From NCBI RefSeq assembly GCF_000349325.1, contig NC_020504.1, positions 1,894,053 through 1,958,052 of the forward strand: 64,000 nucleotides of DNA, given 5' to 3'. Every line of letters begins with the position of its first letter. Positions within the stretch are counted from its first letter, which is position 1. Shown here one piece after another: positions 1 through 8,182 of this stretch. The notes beneath the pieces were generated by a model that worked only from the letters and a program-made list of their open reading frames with translations, did not search any database and was not told the origin of the DNA. The DNA comes from Streptomyces davaonensis JCM 4913. Its GTDB lineage: Bacteria; Actinomycetota; Actinomycetes; Streptomycetales; Streptomycetaceae. A program made the translations under genes and the position numbers.

Positions 1-119
1 CGCTCGCCGTCATTCACCTGCCGCACCGCACCCGGACCACCGCGGGACGCGGCACCGAACACCTCGTACCGGCCGAAGTACCCGTTGACGAACCGACTCT
101 CGTGGGAGCGGGCCGATGA
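1..119 (+). CDS. C-terminal end of an unidentified protein (partial)
   Basis: The third forward frame is open from the window edge and ends at a TGA at 117-119. That stop overlaps the ATG of the next gene in an ATGA arrangement, which is typical of translationally coupled actinomycete genes. About 38 residues are visible, ending in PTLVGAGR. They are hydrophilic and contain no motif I recognise. The overlap suggests the gene is co-transcribed with the following transporter. The short visible length and lack of homology keep confidence modest. Confidence 0.5.
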   Translation, partial: LAVIHLPHRTRTTAGRGTEHLVPAEVPVDEPTLVGAGR

Positions 120-1078
120 ACGCCACACTGCTCGCGGTAGTGCTGTCCCTGTTCTCCGCCGTCGCCTACGCGGCCGCCGCCGTCGCCCAGGAGCGGCTCG
201 CCTCCCGGACCCCCGGGAACGGTGTCCTGCGGCTGCTGGGCTCGGCGGCCTGGTGGTCGACCGTCGGGCTCAACGCCACCGGCGCGCTGCTGCACGTCGT
301 GGCCCTGAAGTACGGGCCGCTCACCGTCGTGCAGCCGCTCGGCGCGCTCACGCTGGTCGCCGCCGTACCGCTGGGCGCGCGGGTCGCGGGGCGCCGGGTC
401 AGCGCCGTCGAGTGGCGGGGCACCGCCCTCACCCTCCTCGGCCTCGCGGCGATCCTCGTCACGGCGTCCGGGCACGCCCCCGACGATGTGCTGAGCGTGT
501 CCGAGGCGGTGGCGGTCGCCGGAGTCACCTCGGTGCTGATCGCCGTGTTGGGGCGGCCGGGCAGGCGGCGGGGCCTGCGGCACGCGACCGCGTCCGGGGT
601 CGCCTCCGGAGTGGCCTCGGCGCTCACCCAGACCGTCACGGTGGCCGCGACGGACCGCTCGGGATCGCTGCTGAGCATGCAGGTGATCGGGGTGGCTCTG
701 GTCGTCGCGGCCTTCGCGGCGGGCGGACTGCTGCTGTCGCAGTCGGCCTACCAGGACGGCCTGGACGCCCCGCTCGCCCTGGTCACCCTGTCCAATCCGG
801 TGGCCGCCGCGCTGATCGGGCTCGCCCTGCTGGGCGAACGCCTCCAGGGCGGTGCGGCCGGCGTGCTGCTGGCGCTGGCGGGCGCGGGAGTCGCGGCCCG
901 GGGTGTGGTGCTGCTCACCCGGGCGGCACCCGCCACCGAGGACGACCACCCCGTGGCCGCCGTGCTGGCCCTGGAGCCGGGGACGGCGTCGGTGGAACCG
1001 GCGCTGGTCACCCGGCCCCAGCGCGAGGCCGGGCTGATGCCCCGGCAGCCGGAGCCGGGGCATCTCACGCCACTGTGA
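116..1078 (+). CDS. EamA/DMT-family membrane transporter
   Basis: A 320-aa protein with about ten hydrophobic segments in two tandem halves, the layout of drug/metabolite (EamA) permeases. The first half carries GPLTVVQPLGALTLV and the second LALVTLSNPVAAALIG followed by LLGERL, both typical of the family. The last 40 residues are hydrophilic and probably cytoplasmic. The start overlaps the stop of the preceding partial gene. The substrate cannot be told from sequence; relatives export amino acids, nucleosides or drugs. It converges on the phospholipase C gene with only an 18-base gap. Confidence 0.8.
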   Translation: MNATLLAVVLSLFSAVAYAAAAVAQERLASRTPGNGVLRLLGSAAWWSTVGLNATGALLHVVALKYGPLTVVQPLGALTLVAAVPLGARVAGRRVSAVEWRGTALTLLGLAAILVTASGHAPDDVLSVSEAVAVAGVTSVLIAVLGRPGRRRGLRHATASGVASGVASALTQTVTVAATDRSGSLLSMQVIGVALVVAAFAAGGLLLSQSAYQDGLDAPLALVTLSNPVAAALIGLALLGERLQGGAAGVLLALAGAGVAARGVVLLTRAAPATEDDHPVAAVLALEPGTASVEPALVTRPQREAGLMPRQPEPGHLTPL

Positions 1079-1096
1079 CCGCGTAGCGACCCGGCG

Positions 1097-3148
1097 TCAG
1101 TCCACGACGATCGCCGGGTCGCTCACCCCGGGACGCCCGTTCTCGACGTGCCCGGCGAACCTCCGCAGGAACGCCGGGTCGGCGTCGGAGGTGACCGTCA
1201 GGTCGTACCAGCGCCGGCTCGCCGCGAGGTCGACGGTGTGCCGGACGGTGGCGCCGGGTCGCACGGTGAAGGTCCGAGCCCGACCGCCGTACCCATTGCT
1301 GACCTTCAGCCGGACACTCGTCTCCCCCTTGTTCGTGAAGGTGAGCCGCACGTCGTCGCCGATGTGCCGGGCGGTGACCTCGGGCCCGGCGGTCTTGTTC
1401 GGGCCCTTGAAGACGCGCAGGAAGCCGTTGGGCCCGTGCACGGTCAGGTCGTACGAGCCGTTCGAGTACGCCGAGTTCCAGGTGTCGGCGATGTTCTTGC
1501 CGGCCTCGGTGGTGTACGTCCACGGCCCGTCGGTGCGGTTGCCGGAGGTGACCAGGAAGGCGGCGCCCGCGTGGGCGCCGGAGGCGAAGGTCAGCGTGAA
1601 CTTGCCGGCCGCCGCGTCCACCGAGCCGTCCGTGTACGGGGAGTACTTCAGCGGGCGGGCGGGACGCAGACCGCGCTCCTGGCGGGGCATGTCCGGGTCG
1701 GCGGGCGGCGTCGGCTTGTAGTCGGGGTGCCGCTCGCGGTCCTGCGGCTCGTACTCGTCCGTCTCCGGCAGGGCGGCCGGGCGGCTGTCCTTGCGGGAGA
1801 AGTCGAAGGCCGAGGTGAGATCGCCGCAGACGGTACGGCGCCACGGAGAGATGTTGGTCTCCTGCACCCCGAACCGGCGCTCCATGAACTGGAGGATCGA
1901 GGTGTGGTCGAGAGTCTCGGAGCAGACGTAACCGCCCTTGCTCCACGGCGAGACCACCAGCATCGGCACACGCGGGCCTAGGCCGTAGGCACCGGCCGGG
2001 CGCCTGCTGTCACCGGGGTAGAGGTCGAGCGCGACATCGACGGTGGACTTGCCCCGGGAGGCGTCCTTCGGCGGCAGCGGCGGCACCAGGTGGTCGAAGA
2101 AGCCGTCGTTCTCGTCGTACGTGATGAACAGGGCCGTCCTGGACCAGACCTCCGGGTTGGAGGTGAGCGCGTCCAGGACCTGGGCGATGTACCAGGCGCC
2201 GTAGTTGGAGGGCCAGTTGGAGTGCTCGGAGAACGCTTCCGGGGAGGCGATCCAGGAGATCTGCGGCAGCGTCCCGGCCTTGACGTCGGCCCGGAGCCGG
2301 TCGAAGTAGCCGTCGCCGTTCTTGACGTCGGTGCCGCTACGGGCCTTGTCGTACCAGGGCTCGCCGGGCTGGGCGTTGCGGTACTTGTCGAAGTACAGCA
2401 GGGAGTTGTCGCCGTAGTTGCCGCGGTAGGCGTCGGCGATCCAGCCCCAGGACCCGGCGGCGTCGAGCCCGTCACCGATGTCCTGATAGATCTTCCAGGA
2501 GATCCCGGCCTCTTCGAGCCGCTCCGGGTAGGTGGTCCACCCGTACCCCAACTCGTCGTTGCCGAGGACGGGCCCGCCACCCTGGCCGTCGTTCCCCGTG
2601 TAACCCGACCACATGTAGTAGCGGTTCGGGTCGGTGGAGCCGATGAACGAGCAGTGGTAGGCGTCGCAGACGGTGAAGGCGTCGGCGAGGGCGTAGTGGA
2701 ACGGGATGTCCTCGCGGGTCAGGTACGCCATCGTCGTGGTGCCCTTCGCCGGGACCCACTTGTCGTACTTGCCGCCGTTGTACGCCTGCTGACCGTCGGT
2801 CCAGCCGTGCGGCAGCCCCTCCAGGAACTGCATGCCGAGGTCGTCGGCGGTCGGATGGAAGGGCAGCAGCTCCTTGGTGCCGTCGGACTGGTGCCAGACC
2901 GACTTGCCGCTGTCCAGCCGCGCCGGGTGCGGGTCGCCGAAGCCGCGAACGCCTCTCAGCTTGCCGAAGTAGTGGTCGAACGAACGGTTCTCCTGCATCA
3001 GGACGACAATGTGCTCGACGTCCTCGATCGACCCCGTGCGGTGGTTCGCCGGGATGGCGGCGGCACGCTGGATGCTGCTCGACAGTGCGGTGAACGCCGA
3101 GGTGGCGCCCGCGAGTTGGAGGAATCTGCGCCGGTTGACATCGGGCAT
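1097..3148 (-). CDS. Tat-exported phosphocholine-type phospholipase C
   Basis: A 683-aa secreted phospholipase C of the alkaline phosphatase superfamily, which hydrolyses phospholipids to diacylglycerol and phosphoalcohol. I place the start at 3148 because the protein then begins MPDVNRRRFLQLAGA, a clear twin-arginine signal, preceded by a GGGAGAGG ribosome-binding site. A longer in-frame start 121 codons upstream lacks both. The family metal-site motif VVLMQENRSFDHYFG lies near residues 48-62. The C-terminal third has two beta-rich repeats of the DUF756 type usual in this family. Relatives in streptomycetes are often phosphate-regulated, but I see no convincing Pho box here. Confidence 0.9.
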   Translation of the reverse strand: MPDVNRRRFLQLAGATSAFTALSSSIQRAAAIPANHRTGSIEDVEHIVVLMQENRSFDHYFGKLRGVRGFGDPHPARLDSGKSVWHQSDGTKELLPFHPTADDLGMQFLEGLPHGWTDGQQAYNGGKYDKWVPAKGTTTMAYLTREDIPFHYALADAFTVCDAYHCSFIGSTDPNRYYMWSGYTGNDGQGGGPVLGNDELGYGWTTYPERLEEAGISWKIYQDIGDGLDAAGSWGWIADAYRGNYGDNSLLYFDKYRNAQPGEPWYDKARSGTDVKNGDGYFDRLRADVKAGTLPQISWIASPEAFSEHSNWPSNYGAWYIAQVLDALTSNPEVWSRTALFITYDENDGFFDHLVPPLPPKDASRGKSTVDVALDLYPGDSRRPAGAYGLGPRVPMLVVSPWSKGGYVCSETLDHTSILQFMERRFGVQETNISPWRRTVCGDLTSAFDFSRKDSRPAALPETDEYEPQDRERHPDYKPTPPADPDMPRQERGLRPARPLKYSPYTDGSVDAAAGKFTLTFASGAHAGAAFLVTSGNRTDGPWTYTTEAGKNIADTWNSAYSNGSYDLTVHGPNGFLRVFKGPNKTAGPEVTARHIGDDVRLTFTNKGETSVRLKVSNGYGGRARTFTVRPGATVRHTVDLAASRRWYDLTVTSDADPAFLRRFAGHVENGRPGVSDPAIVVD

Positions 3149-3312
3149 GAGTGAGGGACCTCTCCCCTTGAGGGTGTTCGACCGGACGGAGCCGTTTGAC
3201 GGATTGCGCGCGGAAGGAGTGTTCCAAGAGCACCAAACGTCAGGGAAGGGTCTGGTGGCTGCTGTGTGAAAGTCGGCGGTACGGGGGGTGCCGGGGGATC
3301 TTGTGCCGGGAC

Positions 3313-5790
3313 TCATCCACCGGTGCCGGGGTGGGACAGCCGCTGAATGCGCGCGTGACGTCGACCGGCGTGGTGGGCCAGGGCGCGGTCGAGATCCTCG
3401 GGCGTGGTGTCCAGGCGGCTGCCCTCGATGGAGATCAGGCGCAGGCCGCCGTATTCCTGCCGGTAGGGCCACCACATGAAGCGGGGCGGCCGGGCGCCGG
3501 GTCTGAGCCACATCACCAAGGAGTGCCGGACGGCGGGGTGTTGGGTGGCGATGATGCCGACGCTCTCTATGTCGCCCCAGGGGACACGGAGGGTGCGGGC
3601 GCGGAGGCCGGAGCAGGTGAGGGTGAGACCGGCCGCTCCGATGCGAAGGGCCACTCGATGACGGTTCGTCAAAAAGTAGGCGGCCAAGCCGAACAGGGGC
3701 ACATTGGCGAGCACGAGCGACTGGAACGCGGCGAGCAGCACCGGAATTTCCCGATCGTCGGCCCAGAAGGTCAGAGCCATCAGTGGCGCGACGAGGAACG
3801 CGCAGAGGACCATCGCCGTGCCCTTCGACCGCAGCCCTTTGAAGGTCGTCCCTTCGTCGGACGTTCGCGGCACGCGTGGCACCTCGTACCGTGTGGGCCG
3901 TAGCCAGTCCCGGCCCGGTGGCGCGAGTTGCCCGTCCCCGGCGAACCTTTCGAGAGCCGTGTGCAACTCACGCTGGTCGACGGCGAGTTCAGGAAGCGTG
4001 CACACGGTGACGCAGCCAATGGTGAGCCGGGGCAGATAGAACGCGGAGCGGTCGACCGGTTCCGGTGCGGTGGCCCGGTTGAGCGGGCGCAAGGCCAGCA
4101 GGCCGAGCCGGTCGAGGCCGCCGGGCCAGCTGACGACACCGATCCGCTCTATCTCGGACCAGGCGTAGACGATCTCGGTCTCCGCACTGCTGAGCGCCAC
4201 ACCGGCCGCGCTGATCACCAGCCGGACCGGGTGGGCGATCCGTGAGACAGCGAACCAGGTCACCGAGCATGCGGTGACCGAGAGCGCGAGGGACGGCAGC
4301 CCGAGCCCCAGACGGAGGGGGCCGGTCAGCAGGTCCTTGGGGAACGCGGCGTACGCGAACAGCGCGGAGAGCACCGCGATGGTGATGAAGTAGCCCCGCG
4401 CCGCGGAGAAGACCGCCACCGTGTCCTCGTCGGGTGCGGGCGGACCGAGCGGTGCGTTGCTGGGGGTCCAGGCCGAGCCCGCGGTTCGCGCGAGGGCTTT
4501 CTCCACGGCGGCGGGTGGAGCGTCGAGGTGGCTCAGGCCGGCGAAACGCAGAGCGCCTCTTCTGCTGTCCCACCGAGGGCCGGGGGCACCGCGTTTGGCG
4601 GTTTCGACCAGGACGCCCGGTTTCGGCTTCAGCATGAGCGTGTAGCGGGTGCCTCTCAGGCGCCCGCCCCTGGCGACCGCGATGGACACCCTGCTCACCC
4701 GGTGCCACGGGTAGTAGAAGTGCTGGTCCTTGCTGTAGCGCACCTCGATCCCGTCCGGGCCGATGATCAGCGTGTAGCCGCTGGGCAGCACTCGGCCCAG
4801 CGTGCCGAACAGCAGGACCATCGCGGCTATCGCGCCGCCCGTGACCAGCCCGGCCGGGGAGAGCGGCTCCATCGTCTCCCCGTCCTGGGGACCGAACCGG
4901 ACTCCGACCCAGCCGATGCCCAACATCCCCGAGGCAGCGACGGGCCACTCCAATAGACGCCGACGCCAGACCTCGGGCTGCAGCCGGGTCACGGGCACCG
5001 GGCCCCCGTCCTTCACGGCAACAGGCCGCTCAGCGGCATCCCCTCCCTCCACCGCCCGGTTCCGCACCAGCGCCAACGCCGCGTGCCCGTCCGACCCCTG
5101 CTGCCGTGGGCTCGGCATGGACCGCGCCTGCAGCGCCGCCGCCAACGGCTCGAACAGAGCACTCAGCGGCAGCAGTTCGGGGCCGCCCGGCAGACCGTCG
5201 CGCAGGAGCTGGATGAGTTCGCCGGTGAACGCGGTGTAGCGGTCCGTCGGCGGCGCGAACGACTTCAGGTCACCGGAGGAGGAGGTGAGCAGATACGTCC
5301 CCCGGATCTCCAGAGGCTCCTCTCCGCCTCCCACGTCGCCCATCATCGAGTCCAGCACCCAACCGCTCTGACAGCAGTCCAGAATGAGGATCCTGTTCCG
5401 GCAGGGCGCGGTCTCGAAGATCTCCCGGATCGCCTGGAACGGCACCGTCGTCCAGCGCAGGTCGTTCTGGTCGGTGCCGCTGAGCGCCAGATGCAGCTCG
5501 CTGTAGTCGTGGTTGTGGATGCCGTGCCCGGAGAAGTACACCAGCAGCGTGTCGGGGGCGTCGGCCGCCGCCTCGCGGATCGTGCGGCACACTCCGCGCG
5601 GGTCGGAGGAATCCTGTACGACGGTGCACCGGCCCGGGAGGAACGCGCCCGAGTCCGCGGTGAGCAGCTCCGACAGCACCTCCAGGTTGTTCCGGACGGC
5701 GAGAAGGGGCTTGAGGTCCGGGCTGTCGTAGGAGGAGGTGCCGATGAGGACCGCCCGTGACCCTCGGGGATCCGGCAGCCTGGACCTCAC
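3313..5790 (-). CDS. EACC1-associated caspase fused to repeated membrane and PH-like modules
   Basis: An 825-aa protein with an N-terminal caspase (peptidase C14) domain at about residues 10-245. The catalytic His is in YFSGHG (His89) and the catalytic Cys in LDCCQSG (Cys140). Downstream are three similar modules at about 280-435, 465-615 and 660-810. Each has one or two membrane helices followed by a beta-rich stretch with a PWHRVSRV, YAWSEIERIG or VPWGDIESVG strand, resembling PH-like folds. It starts with GTG at 5790 overlapping the stop of the EACC1 gene. Known relatives belong to NTP- or protease-based conflict systems in multicellular bacteria; the target and trigger of this one are unknown. 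Confidence 0.8.
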   Translation of the reverse strand: MRSRLPDPRGSRAVLIGTSSYDSPDLKPLLAVRNNLEVLSELLTADSGAFLPGRCTVVQDSSDPRGVCRTIREAAADAPDTLLVYFSGHGIHNHDYSELHLALSGTDQNDLRWTTVPFQAIREIFETAPCRNRILILDCCQSGWVLDSMMGDVGGGEEPLEIRGTYLLTSSSGDLKSFAPPTDRYTAFTGELIQLLRDGLPGGPELLPLSALFEPLAAALQARSMPSPRQQGSDGHAALALVRNRAVEGGDAAERPVAVKDGGPVPVTRLQPEVWRRRLLEWPVAASGMLGIGWVGVRFGPQDGETMEPLSPAGLVTGGAIAAMVLLFGTLGRVLPSGYTLIIGPDGIEVRYSKDQHFYYPWHRVSRVSIAVARGGRLRGTRYTLMLKPKPGVLVETAKRGAPGPRWDSRRGALRFAGLSHLDAPPAAVEKALARTAGSAWTPSNAPLGPPAPDEDTVAVFSAARGYFITIAVLSALFAYAAFPKDLLTGPLRLGLGLPSLALSVTACSVTWFAVSRIAHPVRLVISAAGVALSSAETEIVYAWSEIERIGVVSWPGGLDRLGLLALRPLNRATAPEPVDRSAFYLPRLTIGCVTVCTLPELAVDQRELHTALERFAGDGQLAPPGRDWLRPTRYEVPRVPRTSDEGTTFKGLRSKGTAMVLCAFLVAPLMALTFWADDREIPVLLAAFQSLVLANVPLFGLAAYFLTNRHRVALRIGAAGLTLTCSGLRARTLRVPWGDIESVGIIATQHPAVRHSLVMWLRPGARPPRFMWWPYRQEYGGLRLISIEGSRLDTTPEDLDRALAHHAGRRHARIQRLSHPGTGG

Positions 5791-6158
5791 GGCTGTGGCG
5801 GGTTCAGGTGGTCCCGCAAGGCCTCCTCCAGCAGGGCCCGCGCATCCTCGGCCGAGTCGGCGGTGACCTTGGCGCTGCGGCCGTCGGCCAGGGTGATCTC
5901 CACGGAGGTCGGCGACCGGCGGGCCGTGAGCAGGGCGGGGAGCGTGGTGATGAGGGCGGTGAGAGCGCCCCCGCTCCCGATCCCGACGAGCAGCAGCTCA
6001 AGACCGCTGCCCATCTCCCCGTTCTCGGCCTCACCGCGCACGACGTCCACATACCCGCGCAGCTCGGGCCGCTGGGTCAACTGCTTCCGGATCGCGACGA
6101 AATCGGCACCCGTCGTCTCCGCCCCGGTCTCGTCGATCAGCCGCAGCGTCACCTTCAT
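5787..6158 (-). CDS. Effector-associated constant component 1 (EACC1) protein
   Basis: A 123-aa protein with an acidic N-terminal region, one hydrophobic helix near residues 55-78 (LLLVGIGSGGALTALITTLP) and a C-terminal segment with EITLADGRSAKVTADS, the layout of EACC1 proteins. In known actinobacterial conflict systems EACC1 is paired with caspase or trypsin-like effectors and is thought to help hold or regulate the effector at the membrane. I chose the ATG at 6158 because earlier in-frame codons give an unrelated arginine-rich leader. The stop overlaps the caspase start (GTGA), so the two are almost certainly co-translated. Confidence 0.75.
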   Translation of the reverse strand: MKVTLRLIDETGAETTGADFVAIRKQLTQRPELRGYVDVVRGEAENGEMGSGLELLLVGIGSGGALTALITTLPALLTARRSPTSVEITLADGRSAKVTADSAEDARALLEEALRDHLNPPQP

Positions 6159-6274
6159 GGCGTGTCGCCTCCCCCGTTGTGCAGTGCGGGGGTCAAGTGT
6201 GCATGACGGGAAGGGCAGTTGTCTCATGATCACAGCGGCTCGGGCAGCAGTGCGAAAGGCACCTCGCCGACCCG

Positions 6275-6291
6275 CTTCCGCGAGGCGGAAG
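6275..6291. promoter_or_regulatory. 17-bp palindrome, candidate IclR-type operator
   Basis: CTTCCGC and GCGGAAG form perfect 7-bp arms around a 3-base centre, 68 bases before the ATG of the truncated Rieske gene start at 6359. Short TTCC/GGAA palindromes are common IclR operators, and an IclR gene lies beside the intact Rieske gene at 30.7 kb. The site may be the original control site of that operon, left behind by the insertion. This is inference. Confidence 0.4.
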
Positions 6292-6358
6292 AAGTATTGC
6301 GGCGCCCCACCGCCCTTCCGGACGATGCCACCACCGCACACAGACGGGAGCCGCAACT

Positions 6359-6403
6359 ATGCCGCACATGACCGCCTTCGCCAGGAACCAGTGGTACAGC
6401 TAG
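6359..6403 (+). pseudogene. Truncated 5' end of a VanA-like Rieske oxygenase gene
   Basis: Reads MPHMTAFARNQWYS and stops. The first 13 residues match exactly the start of the intact Rieske oxygenase at 28628, and the DNA matches at 38 of 39 positions over 6359-6397. A GGGAG ribosome-binding site sits 7 bases upstream, so this looks like the native translation start cut off from its gene after 13 codons. The sequence diverges abruptly at 6398. It is best read as the left scar of an insertion or duplication event; see the direct repeat entries. Confidence 0.8.
6365..6397 (+). repeat. Left copy of 33-bp direct repeat flanking a 22-kb block
   Basis: This stretch (CACATGACCGCC to CAGTGGTAC) is identical to 28634-28666 in the same orientation. 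Extending left to 6359 adds six more positions with one mismatch. Upstream and downstream flanks are unrelated between copies. Long exact direct repeats in which one copy restores an intact gene are typical of attachment sites of integrated elements. Confidence 0.75.
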
Positions 6404-6487
6404 CGCATCTTTCTGACCTGCGCTTGTGTGGAGGCGATGAGGCTGCGACCTGCCAAGACGGGTTTCAGAGGCGGGGCCAGACGCGCG

Positions 6488-6519
6488 AAGGCCTCCAGGA
6501 TGGCCGTCCTGGAGGCCTT
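6488..6519. repeat. 13-bp perfect hairpin just inside the left repeat
   Basis: AAGGCCTCCAGGA and TCCTGGAGGCCTT are perfect inverted arms around the 6-base loop TGGCCG. No T-run follows on either strand, so it is not a classical terminator, although actinomycetes often use such I-shaped ones. It lies about 90 bases inside the left direct repeat and could be a terminator, a recombination-associated structure or a transposon-end relic. Confidence 0.5.
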
Positions 6520-6718
6520 GGCCGCACCGATGGGAGGTCGGTCCCGGACACCACCCGTGGTTTTAGCGGGCCTGGATGGCGTCCACGTCTTTGCGAGACG
6601 ACCCCACCGTGCCACACAGCGCCTATCCGACGTACCTCCAGCAGGAGCACTCCCACCCGTCCGGCCCGTTGGGCCTCTCCCACCTGCCCTCGGCGCAGCC
6701 CATCTCGTCCTCCTCGGG

Positions 6719-7182
6719 GACCTCACCGGCCGCTACGCCGCCGGTAGTTGCAGCAGGCTCGCCTCCGACGGCCGGGCCGTGGTGCTGCGTGGGAACCGCC
6801 GGGGCGCTGCCGAGCACGGGCACCGGATCACTGCGGCCATCGCCTGTCACGTGGCCCGTATCGGCGGCACCGTCGACCAGTTGACCCGGCTCCTGCTGCA
6901 TCCGGAGCATGAGGGTGCCAGGCATGCCCGGAGCATTGCGCTGTGCTCGGGCGAGTCACGTGCGCTCCACTACATCCGCCGGGTGTGGTCCAGTGCCTCG
7001 GAAGCGGTCAGCACCAGCAGGACGCTGGGCTCCCGACACGAGGCGCACGAGGTGCTCGCCGCGCTGCGCGACCGCATCGAGACCACACTGGCGCGGGGAG
7101 CGGGGACGCACTCCTTGGCCGGCGCCACGGTGTCCTTGGAAGCGAGGATCATGAGCAGCGGCGCGGTGATGCGCTCGGCGTA
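6719..7182 (+). pseudogene. Remnant of a plasmid or integrative-element protein gene
   Basis: One forward frame is protein-like from about LTGRYAAG to ALRDRIETTLARG and includes LLLHPEHEGARHARSIAL and ALHYIRRVW. From memory this resembles a family of DNA-binding or replication-type proteins carried by actinomycete plasmids and integrative elements; I cannot verify this. There is no convincing start, and after about 7095 the similarity stops. A matching downstream piece (RTALRVLRAHPHFAEIAGG) lies on the opposite strand at about 7190-7250, which suggests an inversion within the gene. It is a broken relic with no likely product. Confidence 0.4.
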
Positions 7183-7247
7183 GGGGCCCGCCCGCGATCT
7201 CGGCGAAGTGCGGGTGCGCCCGCAGTACCCGCAGCGCGGTCCGCGAG

Positions 7248-7379
7248 ATGTTCGGGAGGGTTCCCGAACCCAAGAAACTCATCGAGTACGAGGGCCAGCA
7301 CTACGAGATCCTCTCGAATCACCTGCCCGAGATCGTCTCCCGCAGCGCAGGGTGGCGCGCTCTGACCCTGAATCGCTGA
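7248..7379 (+). pseudogene. Short coding-like remnant, possible C-terminus
   Basis: ATG to TGA encodes 43 residues, MFGRVPEPKKLIEYEG then QHYEILSNHLPEIV and a basic tail ending TLNR. The composition is that of a folded soluble protein, unlike neighbouring frames, but there is no ribosome-binding site and no recognised family. It is most likely the end of a gene whose front was lost in the rearrangements around it. A genuine small protein is possible but less likely. Confidence 0.35.
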
Positions 7380-7665
7380 ATACACCCTCAGGACACACTC
7401 GTCCGTTTCCGTTCCCGCCCAGCCGACCGTCGTGGAAGCGCCGAGTCCCCGCGCAGAAGGCGGCTGGAGCGGCAGGTGCCGCCTGTGGCCCGGGGCCGAG
7501 CCCGCGGCACCTCCGCTCCAGCCCACGGCGAGGCGCCGGGCTCCCATCGTGATCAGAGCCCGCCAGGATTACCGAGACGGAAACCCCGACGTCACCTCGG
7601 CAGAAATGGCCGGGCCCTCGACGCGGCGCGGCGTATCCCCTGGGGACGCTTCCCTGGGCGGGCGG

Positions 7666-8182
7666 CGGCCGGAAGGTGACTTTGTCAGCGGTGAAGCGCG
7701 CGTCGAGTGTGGTCGTCGTCACGGCGACCGATCGCAGGTGCAGCCCCCCAGGGATGCTGCGCAGGACAACGGGCTCTGCCAGCACCCTGTCGAGCACAGC
7801 TCGCCCGGGAGGGGGCAGATGTCCCTGGGTGGCGCGGACCTCCGCGAACGCGATGCGGTTGTCGGAGAGGACCGAGACCGCCGTACTCACTGTCACCTCG
7901 CCGCTGAACGGGAGGACCCAGCGCCTTGACCTGCCCCGGCTCGGTGTCCGGGGAGATCTGGAACCCGAGTGCGTCCGACATGTCCTCGTCGGACAGCAAC
8001 GCCCTCGCATCGACAGCGCGTGCGTGGGCCTGGTCGGTGTTACCGGAGGCCCGCACGTCATCCGGCCCCACGGTGAGCCCCGTCACCGGCAGTGGCCGCC
8101 TGGCGCCTCGGGCGGGTATGTCGTGAGCAGTGATGCCCACATGTCGCAAGGTGCCTGAGACCGGCTGCGTCAGGACGGGGTG
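7666..8182 (-). pseudogene. Frameshifted remnant of a DUF2993/LmeA-type lipid-binding protein
   Basis: The upstream part (TQPVSGTLRHVGITAHDIP ... LSDEDMSDALGFQI ... GQVKAL) and the downstream part (VLPFSGEVTVSTAVSVLSD ... SIPGGLHLRSVAV ... KVTFRP) together follow the pattern of DUF2993 proteins, secreted phospholipid-binding proteins of which mycobacterial LmeA is one. The two parts are in different frames, with the shift near 7915-7935. No start or signal peptide remains, because the 5' side runs into the TetR stop codon at 8183. This shows one deletion and one frameshift, so it is a dead gene. Confidence 0.65.

Noticed and set aside
3149..3312. Pho box upstream of phospholipase C
   Set aside because: No pair of GTTCACC-like 11-base repeats is convincing in this gap.
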